DNA from: Scolanthus callimorphus
Taxonomy: Eukaryota > Cnidaria > Anthozoa > Actiniaria > Edwardsiidae
NCBI GenBank assembly: GCA_033964015.1
Contig: JAWWUD010000102.1
Span: 1 to 64,000 of the forward strand
Direction of reading: 5' to 3'
DNA length: 64,000 bases
The notes below the pieces were generated by a model that was not told where the DNA came from, ran no database searches, and saw nothing but the letters and a program-made list of their open reading frames with translations. Each line of letters opens with the position of its first letter. Position 1 is the stretch's first letter. Position numbers and translations under genes: made by a program. This document shows positions 24,601-30,991 of the stretch, one piece after another.

Positions 24601-24956
24601 ATATCTTGGTCTCGTTTCAACCGACTCACCTCAATTTCTGCATGCAACATTTTTTGGAGTCGGTCTTAAAAACAGGACTCTGTAAAACAGCCTTTCACTG
24701 TTGTATTTCCTTTGTGTTCGATTCATTAATTATGTATGAGTTTTTATATAGCAATTAAAATTCCATTTCTGATGTTAGGTACAAAAACGATAGTCCGCGG
24801 TCTGCTCAAGCTGTCAATAATATGAAGAAGCTACTAAGCCACTTGAGTGAGCTACGCGTGCGCTATCGAATCGCAATGGACCTGGGCTTCCGGGACATGT
24901 CTACCGCGATACTAGAGGGCGATGGGAGCGCTTATCTGCGAGACGTCATGATGTAG
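523..24956 (+). CDS. SPG11: Spatacsin (SPG11), C-terminal third, 17 exons, 5' incomplete
   Basis: Spatacsin is a large helical-repeat protein that works with spastizin (ZFYVE26) and the AP-5 adaptor in late endosome/lysosome function and autophagic lysosome reformation. Conceptual splicing gives about 836 codons, against roughly 2,440 residues in the human protein as I recall it, so this is the C-terminal part. Diagnostic blocks are VRLLTGVGRFREMSYIFD (exon at 18,368), LLEYLKRCHPGDHEKYSM (20,064), QARLVQLQIHLLPSG (22,314) and VVLGGDFKYW (23,764), matching the conserved spatacsin C-terminal domain. Successive exon phases agree. Odd points: an in-frame TAA ends the exon at 2,397, and single-base losses break the frame near 4,603, 9,011 and 13,288, so this is a damaged allele, a pseudogene, or a sequence with errors. 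Exons upstream of 2,397 are less certain than those from 7,680 on. The 5' end lies outside the window. Confidence 0.9.
771..942. mobile_element. Palindromic MITE
   Basis: Inverted termini of 29 bp starting AGAGCAGATTTCGTATGACT. The same terminus recurs at 20,639 beside an SPG11 exon. Confidence 0.75.
1008..1193 (-). mobile_element. tRNA-derived SINE
   Basis: The minus strand from about 1,192 reads AGTTAGCTCAGGGTAGAGCG (A box) and GGGGATTCAAATCTCGGCC (B box), followed by a body with CTTTACGTCTTCTCGGG and a GGTCCCGCAC end. It lies in an SPG11 intron. It is not a functional tRNA because the acceptor stem is not closed. Confidence 0.75.
1267..1369 (+). CDS. SPG11: Probable SPG11 exon 2 of window
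   Basis: A strong polypyrimidine tract and TTGCAG precede it. The frame reads LLSLKSSGTSTEASLGIVSD and continues VLLGGSKLARLLSR. The end is uncertain: GT at 1,370 gives phase 1, which is what the next exon needs, but the donor (GAT/GTTACG) is weak, while the better-looking GAG/GTTACT at 1,355 gives the wrong phase. Assignment to spatacsin is by position and phase. Confidence 0.45.
2397..2605 (+). CDS. SPG11: SPG11 exon 3 of window, ends with an in-frame TAA
   Basis: Acceptor TTTTACAG, then PRYYVLHQICKITRETDVVV, VNFAALLREDSKEAENEHH and REHAKLLNIAPDHIH, an alpha-solenoid-like segment. The only good donor is GTGAGG at 2,606. It leaves phase 0, agreeing with the next exon, but the last codon before it is TAA (2,603-2,605). 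The stop therefore cannot be removed by a one-base shift without breaking the phase with the next exon. Confidence 0.7.
2675..3085. mobile_element. MITE with 26-bp terminal inverted repeats
   Basis: Terminus CTGAATATCAATAAAGGGTG and its inverse at 3,060-3,085, 411 bp in total. It carries no ORF. No certain target duplication. Confidence 0.75.
3340..3455 (-). pseudogene. Short LINE ORF2 fragment
   Basis: The minus frame reads GPCTTTFDYCSPLWDICGKG and LRDKLQSFQSRN, matching the F-D-Y-C-S-P-[LV]-W-D segment of LINE reverse transcriptases. Only about 35 codons remain. Confidence 0.65.
3622..3655 (+). repeat. (CAA)n microsatellite
   Basis: CAACAACAACAA run with one interruption; in an SPG11 intron. 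Confidence 0.85.
4525..4713 (+). CDS. SPG11: SPG11 exon 4 of window, with a -1 frame break
   Basis: Acceptor GTGTCTTCCAG, donor GAG/GTATGG. The first part reads DPELSYTEKSRLLSMALNWY in phase 0. From about 4,603 the sensible frame is the one starting on the third base of the earlier codons: ESTGILSAERRDELERKIW followed by LFCIKAEIEKNQR. One missing base near AACCGGTC would restore a single frame. With that correction the exon ends in phase 1. Confidence 0.75.
5124..5347. repeat. Perfect inverted repeat, 100-bp arms, 24-bp C-rich spacer
   Basis: The arms at 5,124-5,223 and 5,248-5,347 are exact inverse complements; the spacer is CTCCCGCCCCCC-like. Flanks TAGAAAAA occur on both sides (5,115 and 5,348 regions), compatible with an 8-bp target duplication. 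It lies in an SPG11 intron and would form a long hairpin in pre-mRNA. Confidence 0.85.
5605..5738 (+). CDS. SPG11: SPG11 exon 5 of window
   Basis: It reads FMEAHSEVKCELLQPEVMEG and then VTDMSNLLTTDE, ending phase 0 at GAG/GTGATT; the next exon continues ELQALERVIC. The start is ambiguous. The acceptor at 5,604 fits the phase 1 end of the corrected previous exon, whereas TTACCCAG at 5,624 is the stronger acceptor but is in phase 0. Transcript reads across this junction would settle it. Confidence 0.65.
6154..7386. mobile_element. Mutator-like (by 9-bp TSD) non-autonomous element
   Basis: Element 6,163-7,377 with 26-bp inverted termini starting AAGAGGAGGTCTGTCAGTCT and a perfect 9-bp duplication AGGTCAGAG at 6,154-6,162 and 7,378-7,386. 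It contains no transposase. It is inserted in a further palindromic repeat (GTATAGGG ... CCCTATAC at about 5,978-6,050). Confidence 0.8.
7680..7796 (+). CDS. SPG11: SPG11 exon 6 of window
   Basis: Flanked by TGGTCAG and GTAGGT. It encodes 39 codons: ELQALERVICQLLEKCHVTQ, then CRCLAAQFGHGCQDLDIVV, in phase 0 at both ends. The pattern of a helix pair with an internal cysteine-rich turn resembles the spatacsin segment just before its low-complexity serine-rich linker. Confidence 0.85.
7881..8345 (-). mobile_element. SINE-related repeats, two adjacent pieces
   Basis: 8,041-8,165 repeats the SINE body at 1,012-1,135 (GGGACCT, GAAGACGCGAAGGTCTAACC, CTCAATTATTTAAAAAGACC) without a recognisable tRNA head. 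8,166-8,345 matches the body of the 17.7-kb SINE (GGACTGCAGTTTACAATCAT, GAGACGGGAC). Confidence 0.6.
8749..9050 (+). CDS. SPG11: SPG11 exon 7 of window, with a -1 frame break
   Basis: Acceptor GTCCTACCCAG, donor CAG/GTAATG. It begins ACIHLAQGTRFADTLDDSV, runs through a serine-rich linker (RRSSSFVLGSSFTDTNS) and reaches TAMEALMYYCLAGNG; the conserved continuation CCARIITCYKISQ is in the -1 frame. The flanking exons both require phase 0, so the exon should be a multiple of three, but it is 302 bases. One base is missing near 9,011, at GGGAACGGTGC. Confidence 0.88.
9083..10394. mobile_element. hAT-like non-autonomous element, 1.3 kb
   Basis: Termini of about 80 bp starting CAGGGGCAAATTAGATGGGG (9,090) and its inverse ending at 10,387, with GTAAGAA repeated at 9,083-9,089 and 10,388-10,394. 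CAGGGG termini and a 7-8 bp duplication fit hAT. Small interior ORFs show no transposase. It starts 40 bp after an SPG11 donor. Confidence 0.78.
10635..10927. mobile_element. piggyBac-like MITE (TTAA target)
   Basis: Termini AGTGCTACTCAAGGCTGAAA and its inverse, about 100 bp with mismatches, flanked on both sides by TTAA (10,635-10,638 and 10,924-10,927). Confidence 0.7.
11201..11338 (+). CDS. SPG11: SPG11 exon 8 of window
   Basis: Acceptor GTTCTTTCAG, donor GAG/GTAAAA. Forty-six codons in phase 0: TLGLEYEAVVSDKPFNVLHS, LLVSVFDTRYKLADSYIKAF, DLSSVE. This resembles the spatacsin block with conserved D-R-Y-x-L-A-x-x-[FY]-I-K. Confidence 0.92.
11421..11478 (+). CDS. SPG11: SPG11 exon 9 of window
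   Basis: A 58-base exon after CTTTTTGCAG and before GTACGT, reading VVGFLTDVIRHSLRVYTGE and ending in phase 1. It is separated from the previous exon by an intron of only 82 bases, the shortest in the gene here. Confidence 0.9.
12361..12528 (+). CDS. SPG11: SPG11 exon 10 of window
   Basis: Acceptor AAATTTTCAG, donor AAAG/GTACC, phase 1 to phase 1. It encodes LSTSGDELIFNAAPSCDDVI, QVIRLCSDQSLLGSRLMETA and VNLANERVSGEPSNK, matching the spatacsin helical segment that precedes its H-x-C motif. Confidence 0.92.
13185..13326 (+). CDS. SPG11: SPG11 exon 11 of window, with a -1 frame break
   Basis: Acceptor TGTGTGTAG, donor ATG/GTGAGC. It starts LSLEVELLVRAHECHTMACN and MEGIASVLKSGNG, hits TGA in that frame, and continues as LTTALADAQEYRLM in the -1 frame, which joins VRLLTGVGRF of the next exon. 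Phase 1 entry and phase 0 exit require 143 bases but 142 are present, so one base is missing near 13,288, at GGGAACGGCTG. Confidence 0.92.
13363..13612. mobile_element. Palindromic MITE with ~58-bp termini
   Basis: CAGTTTCGAATTCTCTGCTC at 13,363 and its inverse ending at 13,612. It lies 37 bp after an SPG11 donor and just before the nested MITE. Confidence 0.75.
13617..13711 (-). mobile_element. MITE, first piece (split by the YR element and a SINE)
   Basis: Matches the reverse complement of the MITE at 41,606-41,955 from TTGGATGAG through GAATTCAATAATTGTT. The rest of the same copy resumes at 17,508. Confidence 0.8.
13712..13947 (+). repeat. Split direct repeat A1
   Basis: Starts ATGTGGCTAAATG and ends CGCTAAACGCTTT; repeated 3,368 bp downstream as A2. 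Confidence 0.9.
13880..14653 (+). pseudogene. Gag-like ORF of the YR retroelement
   Basis: An open frame of about 257 codons beginning inside repeat A1. It contains WTEAFSIYTLIWGTNFPSRW, LLILRTYRQFGGRVWLTYDQ and LNAQLFNFHAAGA, which I recognise as the conserved core of gag-like proteins of DIRS/Ngaro-type elements in aquatic invertebrates, followed by a cysteine/histidine cluster (VCRSWNFPVCKYAHRCEMCS, GAHRQPQCP) and an arginine/serine-rich tail. There is no in-frame ATG before the CEMC methionine, so it is N-terminally degenerate or needs a non-ATG start. The Cys/His block looks shortened. Confidence 0.7.
15497..16234 (+). repeat. 369-bp tandem duplication inside the YR element
   Basis: The block starting CGGTGCATTACTTCGAAGGC at 15,497 recurs at 15,866 with few differences. 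No protein-coding potential is evident in it. Confidence 0.85.
16969..17079 (+). repeat. Split direct repeat B1
   Basis: Starts TGGGTGGTGGGCGTGG and ends CGGGTTTTTAA; repeated 428 bp downstream as B2. It abuts A2 directly. Confidence 0.9.
17080..17315 (+). repeat. Split direct repeat A2
   Basis: Second copy of A, between B1 and B2, separated from B2 by an 81-bp spacer. Confidence 0.9.
17397..17507 (+). repeat. Split direct repeat B2 and right end of the element
   Basis: Second copy of B. Its last shared bases, GGGTTTTTAA, mark the right boundary; MITE sequence TTATTATACATTG follows. Confidence 0.9.
17508..17645 (-). mobile_element. MITE, second piece
   Basis: Continues from TTATTATACATTGATTCA through TTTACACAAGCGCCTTG to GCGCGCGTAG, in the same order as the 41.6-kb copy. 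A third piece follows the SINE at about 18,105-18,165 (CCAAAGTAAAGCGCGC to AATGTATAATAATT). Confidence 0.8.
17680..18104 (-). mobile_element. tRNA-derived SINE
   Basis: On the minus strand, 18,072 back to about 18,008 reads as a tRNA-like head with an A box (TGGCGCAGCGTGTAAAGCG) and a B box (GGTTCGAATCCC). The body toward 17,690 contains AGGTCCCGTCTC and a TGTAAACTGCATTG-type segment shared with 8,166-8,345. It interrupts the MITE. Confidence 0.75.
18368..18475 (+). CDS. SPG11: SPG11 exon 12 of window
   Basis: Thirty-six codons in phase 0, VRLLTGVGRFREMSYIFDTL and MRHHHFELLCQKGIDK, between TATTCCAG and GTGAAT. This is one of the most conserved spatacsin blocks (R-L-L-T-G-x-G-R-x-x-E-M-x-Y-I-F-D). 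The 5.0-kb intron before it carries the nested transposons at 13.6-18.2 kb. Confidence 0.96.
18596..18902. mobile_element. Hairpin MITE, copy 1
   Basis: Inner inverted repeat GTGCTCTCTGCTTTCTTACA ... TGTAAGAAACCAGAGAGCAC around GACACGAGCCGAAGGCGAGTG. Two more copies lie at 46.7-47.3 kb. Confidence 0.75.
19870..20010. repeat. Palindromic repeat before an SPG11 exon
   Basis: GGAATTCCTGCAGAAACCCA with TCCATGGGAAAAGC and near-inverse copies ending at 20,008. It ends about 55 bp before the exon at 20,064. Confidence 0.55.
20064..20232 (+). CDS. SPG11: SPG11 exon 13 of window
   Basis: Acceptor TTTACACAG, donor ATTG/GTAAAT. It encodes ENKLKVALLEYLKRCHPGDH, EKYSMVAVHFNMFREIADTW and RKSATTQLHELRDQQI. 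The motif L-x-x-Y-[IL]-K-R-C-x-P-G-D-x-E-K is diagnostic for spatacsin. It ends in phase 1. Confidence 0.96.
20511..20587 (+). CDS. SPG11: SPG11 exon 14 of window
   Basis: A 77-base exon after a T9CAG acceptor and before GTAATT, reading GKPELQSKLNNIMRSFCYAS and DYFTK. It enters in phase 1 and leaves in phase 0, joining EGCLLHAQQC of the next exon. Confidence 0.93.
20639..20720. mobile_element. Half copy of the 771-942 MITE
   Basis: Starts AGAGCAGATTTCGTATGACT and has a GC-rich palindromic inner part. No opposite terminus was seen nearby. Confidence 0.55.
20927..21660 (+). repeat. Diverged tandem duplication, ~415-bp period
   Basis: Segments at about 20,927-21,240 and 21,340-21,655 share GCTAAGTTCTAATTCAAGCG, GCCGAAAGCACCATAG and further blocks. 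No coding capacity; in an SPG11 intron. Confidence 0.65.
22314..22463 (+). CDS. SPG11: SPG11 exon 15 of window
   Basis: Fifty codons in phase 0: EGCLLHAQQCLKQARLVQLQ, IHLLPSGVRVINLDESSLKK, FLKHHTHFFE, between CTAAACAG and GTAATC. It matches the spatacsin segment C-x-x-L-x-x-L-[IV]-x-L-Q-I-H. Confidence 0.96.
22905..23080. repeat. Palindromic MITE
   Basis: ACCATTATCCTGC and CAGAATATCGTCTGA at 22,959-23,000 are inverted at 23,035-23,072 around GCCGACGAGGGACGAAGTCC. Confidence 0.6.
23385..23755. mobile_element. MITE ending beside an SPG11 splice acceptor
   Basis: Relative of the 41.6-kb MITE: TTATTATACATTGAACTCAC start, an inner palindrome around GATATTGCATTTAGCATGTC, ATGTATAATAAAACAATGAT and the end CCTCATCCAATAATTGCTTA. 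Confidence 0.7.
23764..23921 (+). CDS. SPG11: SPG11 exon 16 of window
   Basis: It reads ALLVVDAYEKRGANLWVDSV, YNHVVLGGDFKYWQDLKSVM and SLTSLLFVDVAN, ending in phase 2 at AA/GTGAGT. V-x-L-x-G-D-F-x-Y is a spatacsin C-terminal signature. The acceptor is only about ten bases past the end of a MITE (23,385-23,755). Confidence 0.95.
24779..24956 (+). CDS. SPG11: SPG11 last exon and stop codon
   Basis: After GATGTTAG it completes a K codon and reads YKNDSPRSAQAVNNMKKLLS, HLSELRVRYRIAMDLGFRDM and STAILEGDGSAYLRDVMM, then TAG at 24,954-24,956. This is the usual spatacsin C-terminus with [YF]-x-x-A-x-x-[LH]-x-F. No clear AATAAA was seen close downstream; ATTAAA near 25,584 is one possibility. Confidence 0.93.
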
Positions 24957-25078
24957 TGATCACGTGAATGCCATATGATGAGAAGTGATCGCAGTGATCT
25001 CATGCTAGTTGTAGATTCGTATCTGCGGATTGCGTAATTAAACGTTTTGACTTTGATCCTACAACTAACAACACATGA

Positions 25079-25408
25079 TTGGATGAAGAACTACGCCTAC
25101 CTACGGGACACTGAAACACGTGGCATTTGTCATCCAGCACGTGGTTGGATGAAAAACTACGCCTACCTACGGGACACTGAAACACGTGGCATTTGTCATC
25201 CAGCACGTGGTTGCATGAAGAACTACGCCCACCTACGGGACACTGAAACACGTGGCATTTGTCATCCAGCACGTGGTTGCATGAAGAACTACGCCCACCT
25301 ACGGGACACTGAAACACTAGGCATTTGTCATCCAACACGTGGTTGAATGAAGAACTACGCCTACCTACGGGACACTGAACTAACGCGTGGCATGTGCTCA
25401 TCCAAAGA
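25079..25408 (+). repeat. 66-bp minisatellite, five units
   Basis: Units start at 25,079, 25,145, 25,211, 25,277 and 25,343, each with ACTACGCCTACCTACGGGAC and ACACGTGGCATTTGTCATCC. As 66 is a multiple of three, long frames stay open on both strands; I do not regard these as genes. It lies 120 bp after the SPG11 stop. Confidence 0.9.
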
Positions 25409-28400
25409 AATGTCGAAAGTACAAAACGGCTTTTTTAAGGTGGCGGAATACTATTATTGCTGGCCTGGTCTGATACAATTAGAGTGGCTTTTGTATGGCT
25501 ATCGTGAGTAATTCGTAATCACTCTGCAGTCACTCCTGTGGGTTTTATTCAGGATCGGTGAAATCACTTTGCGATTGGTTTTATTAAAGTCATCTAAAAA
25601 TTGTTATATTATGTAACCCCATGTCGTTGTTTTACGGATGTCACGGCCCAGTGTTCACATCAACACTAAGGGTGGCAAATGGTTTATCAAAAAATCCAAT
25701 TTCTCACCAAATTTATTTTTAAATTCAGTAAGTATACACAACTTGCAGTGTTTTTTTTAGACCAGCTCAGATCTCAATTCATTTTGCTTTCTGGGCAAAC
25801 AAACTGAGCACATCAGTTCTTGCAACAGCTATTAAGCTATCAATTTCAGTGAAATTATTAGGAGCATGCCCAAGCATAGGTAAGAATATTGTGTCCTGTA
25901 GGTGAATTCTTAAACCAATATAGAGTCAAAACACACCAACAAATCCTTAACTTCCCCCAAACATGTAGCACCACATAATGAAGACATAAAGAATGTAGTT
26001 TTGCTTTCGAGAGATACTTCTGTGGTACAACGAGCAGTTTTCGAAAAATAATCAATTAATTAATATTCATGAGACAACATTTCAAGCAGATTTTTGAACT
26101 CGAGTAAAGACCCGATTTTGCTGCCGATCTCAAGGAAATCAAATGGTTTCATTGAAACTTGGTCCTAGAAACTGTGTGTGACTTATTTCCAGATCTAATA
26201 TTCCCCGTGAGGAAAGTGGGAGTCCAAGAACAACAACCACTGAAACTCATGTGCTTAACTGTCGAACTAAAAACACATAACTTCCCCCATTTTCTGTTTC
26301 ATCCACGATAGATAAACAAATTTCAAAATGATAGTACTTTCATTTTTCACTGACAACTCTGTGGTACAACGACTAGATTTCGAATGCACATTCTGGCAAG
26401 ACGACAAGAAATCGGCTTTTTGCATTACAGCAAGGAAGCTCAAAGAAAGATTCCACAAAACCCCTACATAAACCAACAATAATTAAAAGCTTACCTTGGC
26501 GATAATTTGACACTTGCCCTTTCAGCTGCTGGCAGAAAGTTAACTTGGGAATTCCACCACAGATCACAGACATCCGCCATATTTAATCGAAATCCTTGAA
26601 TAGAGCTGCTTTGCCGAAGCGAATAGCGTAACAATCCCAAGCTCAACCTGCTCAAATCTCATCCCCCATGCAAGTACAAATATCGTTTGTGTTGAAGTCC
26701 GTTTGTGGTTTGCAATACTTATTCCCGCTTAAAATGGAGAAATTAACTCGGTCGACACGACAACAAACCAGCATTTGCTCAGCTGAAGGCAAATAAGGCC
26801 GTGCATCTGCGCATGCGTCACAAGAAAGGCCCTTGTTACGCTCAAGCCGAGGAGGAGGTCTATTTTGGTCGTATCGCGTCACAATTTACACCACAAACGT
26901 TGTTCATATATCATTTTAAAGCTAAACAGTTGGTCTATCTGATGGATAATTTTGTTTTCATTATATGATATATAAACATATATTTTTTTAGCTCGAAAGA
27001 AAAAAGTACCGACTTTCTTTAGAAAGTTCCAGCCTATTCCAATTAAATTGCAAATACGTAAAATATCAATAATCGCGCACACCTTTTTTCAGATCGCCCT
27101 CTAAGGAATACATTTTGCGGACATCTGGAGCTTTTAGCATTAACTAGAAGTGGCAGGAGCTCTTAAAAAGCAAAAATTGGTACTTTTTCTTTGAAGCACA
27201 GTATTTTTTGGCTATGCCCCTGCTTAGTGCAATTTAAACCTAGGAGGCTAGTAAGAATATTTATATTATTATTTAGTATAATTACTGACGTTATGCCGCA
27301 CGCTGATTGGTCGAGACGTTTGGAATATTTTGCTTTGTTATATAGCGAGTGCGCGCGCTCTCATTGGCTAAATCAAGGTCACGTGGTGAAGTACAAATCA
27401 AATATTCCCTGATCAGTCAATATTGCGAAAAATTATTGACCGGTTGTGGAATACTGCTTTCGCGCGTCGCGTTTGAGAGCGAGAAAAAAAAAGAAGTTTA
27501 CTGTAAACACGTGAGTCTTATTTAAAAAACCTTTGCTAATTTTGAATAGTTTTTGCCAATGCAAGAAAATTGTGTGATTTAGGAGTGTTTTCCCTTTACA
27601 TGATGCAGTCGGCGCACACTTTGTAACTTCACTTTCATTCTTGAAATACGTTTGTTTTGACTTAATAATTGCAGTATGTTTTCTGCTATATAACAAAACA
27701 CTTAATGACTACTCCCTCGGGAAACAAAGCTGATGTTTCCCTCGGGAGCAGTTATTAAGTGTATAATATGAAAGCATTGGGGATCGGGCGCGCTCTTTAT
27801 TGTGAGAAACTAAAAAATACCCCTAAACCCGATTTTTTTGTCAAAAATCTTAAAAGTCGCTTGAGTAATTATACTAAAACAATTAGTCGCTTCAGGCTCC
27901 ATAAATATCAGCTAATAGTCACCTCGACTTCGTCTCGGTGACTATTCGCCGATATTGACGTCGCCGAGTTAAATAAACACCAATGAAAACCGGGTGATCT
28001 CCCGCGCGAAAACTTGATATCTTCACACATGAAAATAACATGATATTTTCACATGTGAAAAAAAGATATTTTCACATGTGAAAATATCACACTTCCCTTT
28101 GCTCAATGCTCGATTTTTAAAGAGCCTGTGTCAGCCGCCATTTTGACAGCATAGCAACATAACAAGTCGGAGAAAGGATCCATTTCCATCGGCTGATTTA
28201 GAGACTATAGAGCAATGTTCTCGATTGAATTTGGTAAATCAAATCTGAAACTTTGTTTTTAGATGTTGATTTAGAGATTTCTATTCGTAATTCATCTTTT
28301 AATATCCAACCAAAACAATAACAAATGAGTGGCTGACACAGGCTCTTTAAGCTCAGCTCAAAAAAATTTGAATTTGGTATTTCATTGATGTTTATATAAT

Positions 28401-28790
28401 AAACAGAACATTACATGAGCGATTGGAGATACAAAGTTTATCTTCTCGTTTTAAAAATTTATCTCACTCGTTTGCTGCGCTCATGCGCGTGGTCATGTGA
28501 TGTCCTCTATTTATTATATAAACATCAGTGAAATACCAAGGTATCTTCACAATGAAGATAAGACTCATAGATTTCTACCCAGAGGGTACTCGGATATAAA
28601 AATGATGGGGGGGGGGGTGGGGGTCCAATAGAGCGTCAAATTTCATACCCAAAAAAATACCTAACCAATAAATTTGATACCCCCCAAAATACCTGCTCCC
28701 AAAATTTGATACCCTAAAAATACCCAACTTTTTTAGCCTAAACAGGCTATATAATACCAGCATTGTCTTGCAATATCCGAACGTATTTCC
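25409..28790. other. Intergenic region without a gene; MITE-like palindromes
   Basis: No coding sequence was recognised. 27,250-27,770 looks like a MITE ending in a hairpin (ACTACTCCCTCGGGAAACA ... TGTTTCCCTCGGGAGCAGT at 27,707-27,755). 28,020-28,085 holds copies of TTTTCACATGTGAAAA, and 28,372-28,542 is bounded by inverted TTGGTATTTCATTGATGTTT. 28,600-28,740 is related to the G-tract repeats at 45 and 49 kb. Confidence 0.6.
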
Positions 28791-28795
28791 GTCCA

Positions 28796-30590
28796 AGTGA
28801 ATCCCTCAATCCGTCAATCTTCCTTGAAAACCTTTGCGCCAGTCTCTGAAAGCTTTGTATCTGAGCTTCTACTTAAATCTCCCTGAAAATCTTGTGCACT
28901 CGATCCTATCCCAGTCCCACTTCTCAAAGACAACCTAGCCCCCTTGACACCCCATATAACTAATATATTCAATGCGTCATTCTCGGAGGGTGTTTTTCCT
29001 TCCAGTCTGAAAGATGCCCTTGTGTTTCCGTCGCTCAAGAAAGGCAACCCTGATCCTAACCAATTTTCTAGCTTTTGCCCAATTTCAAATATCGCTTTTC
29101 TCTCCAAGACTTTGGAACGAGTTGCATCAACTCAGTTCACTAGCTATCTTTTAGAGAATGGTCTTTTTGCTAAATTTCAGTCGGCTTACCGACAATTTTA
29201 TAGCACTGAAACGGCCATGCTTTGTGTCACAATAACATTCTTTGCTCTATAGACTCTGGCAAGCACGTAGTTCTAGTCCTACTTGATTTCTCCTCTGCAG
29301 TCGATACGCTTGACCATGATATTCTGCTGGAGAGATTGCGTTCTCGTTATGGCTTTGGAGGTTCAGTCCTCTCATGTGTGCGCTCTTATATATCCGACAG
29401 ACATCAGTCTGTCATTGTCCAGGGCACTGCATCATCCAAAAAACCTGTGTTGTATGGTGTCCCACAAGGTTCTGTGCTTGGCCCACTTCTTTTCTCTTTG
29501 TATTTCTCCCTCCCCTTGAGGACCTTATTTCAGCTCATGGTCTCGACTGCATGCTATATGCCGATGACACTCAGCTTTACATGTCTGTCAATGCGTGCAA
29601 CAAATTTTCCATGATCAACAAGCTTGAACTCTGTGTTAAATATATTTTTATCTGGTGCGCTACTAACAAGCTCTCTTGCAATTCATCAAAAACTGAAATA
29701 CTGAGCTTCTCTTCGCAATTCAAGCAGTGCGAGCAAATTCCTTGTATTTCTATAAATGGTACCAATATTTCTCCTGTTCCAACCGCCCGTGACCTTGGAA
29801 TTGCTCTTGACTCACACTTAAAATTAAACTCACTTGTAAATAATATTTGTAAATCCGCATCTCTCGCTATCAGAAGTTTGGACGCATCCAAAAACACTTG
29901 CAACAGTGTGACTGCGAACGTCTTGTTCACGCTTTTATTACTTCGCGCCTTGACTCCTGCAATAGCATTCTCTTTGGTCTTCCCGATTTAACTATTATTC
30001 AAAACTTCAACGGATACAAAATACTGCAGCTCGCCTGGTATCTCTCTCTAAACAATCCGATCACATAACTCCCGTCTTAATTAACCTCCACTGGCCTCCT
30101 GTCCGTCTTAGGATATATTACAAAATCCTTCTTATCACCTACAAAGCCCTCTGTTTATTGGCCCCAACCTATCTTTCTGAACTCATTCACCCGTACACGC
30201 CTTGTCGTTCACTCAGATCGTCTTCCAAGCTCCTGCTCCGCGTTCCACGATCACACACAAAAACTTATGGGGACAGGGCCTTTTCCCACTGCGCTCCCAC
30301 ATTGTGGAACGATCGTCCAATGGATATTAGACGCAGTGAAAGTGTTCAGGTTTTTAAAACTAGACTTAAAGCACACCTGTTTAGTAAACATTTTGTTTAA
30401 TTTGTGTTTTAATTTTTTGCTTTTCTTTCATTTTTTTTATCATTTTATCCTGAATACAATTTTAATGTAATTTTATATATTTTAATGATACTTTTTTATA
30501 TATATTTTATTTCTACATATATCTAATATACATTTGTAAGAGCATTGAGGTAATATAATGCTACAAATAATTATTATTATTATTATTAAC
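28796..30590 (+). pseudogene. CR1/L2-like LINE reverse transcriptase, 5'-truncated and frameshifted
   Basis: Pieces in several frames give a reverse-transcriptase core: KSCALDPIP and TPHITNIFNASFSEGVFPSS, then LLDFSSAVDTLDHDIL, GVPQGSVLGPLLFSLY and LYADDTQLY (catalytic YADD at 29,557-29,568), followed by a thumb-like region and C-terminal RDLGIALDSHL, KILLITYKALCLLAPTYLSE and FSHCAPTLWNDRPMDIRR. The 3' end has an AT-rich tail and an ATT repeat at 30,572-30,588, as in CR1/L2-type LINEs. Frame breaks occur near 29,250, 29,540 and 29,970. There is no endonuclease domain, so the copy is dead. Confidence 0.88.
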
Positions 30591-30679
30591 ATTTTCATGA
30601 CTTGTTTTGGTCATACTATGTCGTTATTTTAGAAAACGATGAAATTGGAAACTTGCATCAACTTTCATACACTTGCGAT

Positions 30680-30920
30680 GTGGTGGCCAAACGAGACACA
30701 AGTTGTCGCAAGTTGCATACAAATTTGAACATGTCATCGCTAGTCCGCGCAAGTTATCGCAAGTTGGTGGCCAAACGAGCGCAAGTCGATGCAAGTAGCA
30801 AAGCGTTTTGTATGGCCAGGGCTTAAGCCCTGGCCAAACGAAACGCAAGTCGGTGCAAGTCACAGCTTGCATGGACTTGCGTGAACTTGCGTTTCGTTTG
30901 GCCAGCTTATAATGTGCAAT
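30680..30920. repeat. Repeat rich in CGCAAGT, just upstream of LU paralogue 1
   Basis: Iterated CGCAAGTT/GCAAGTC words and a palindrome (GGCCAAACGAAACGCAAGT at 30,834 with its inverse ending near 30,905) fill the 240 bp before the promoter of the gene at 30,992. Confidence 0.6.
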
Positions 30921-30956
30921 GTTCTTAGGCGCGCGCAACAGCCTAAAAGATGATTA

Positions 30957-30964
30957 TGACGTCA
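30957..30964 (+). promoter_or_regulatory. CRE-like TGACGTCA, LU paralogue 1
   Basis: A perfect palindromic CRE (CREB/ATF-type site) starts 35 bases before the ATG, in the context TATGACGTCA and preceded by GGCGCGCGCAA. The same arrangement occurs before paralogue 2, which supports function. Confidence 0.5.
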
Positions 30965-30991
30965 GGTTAATCTTCCACCGCGACTGCCGCC

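Noticed and set aside
25000..25401. Frames of about 100-130 codons on both strands
   Set aside because: They come from the 66-bp minisatellite, whose unit length is a multiple of three.
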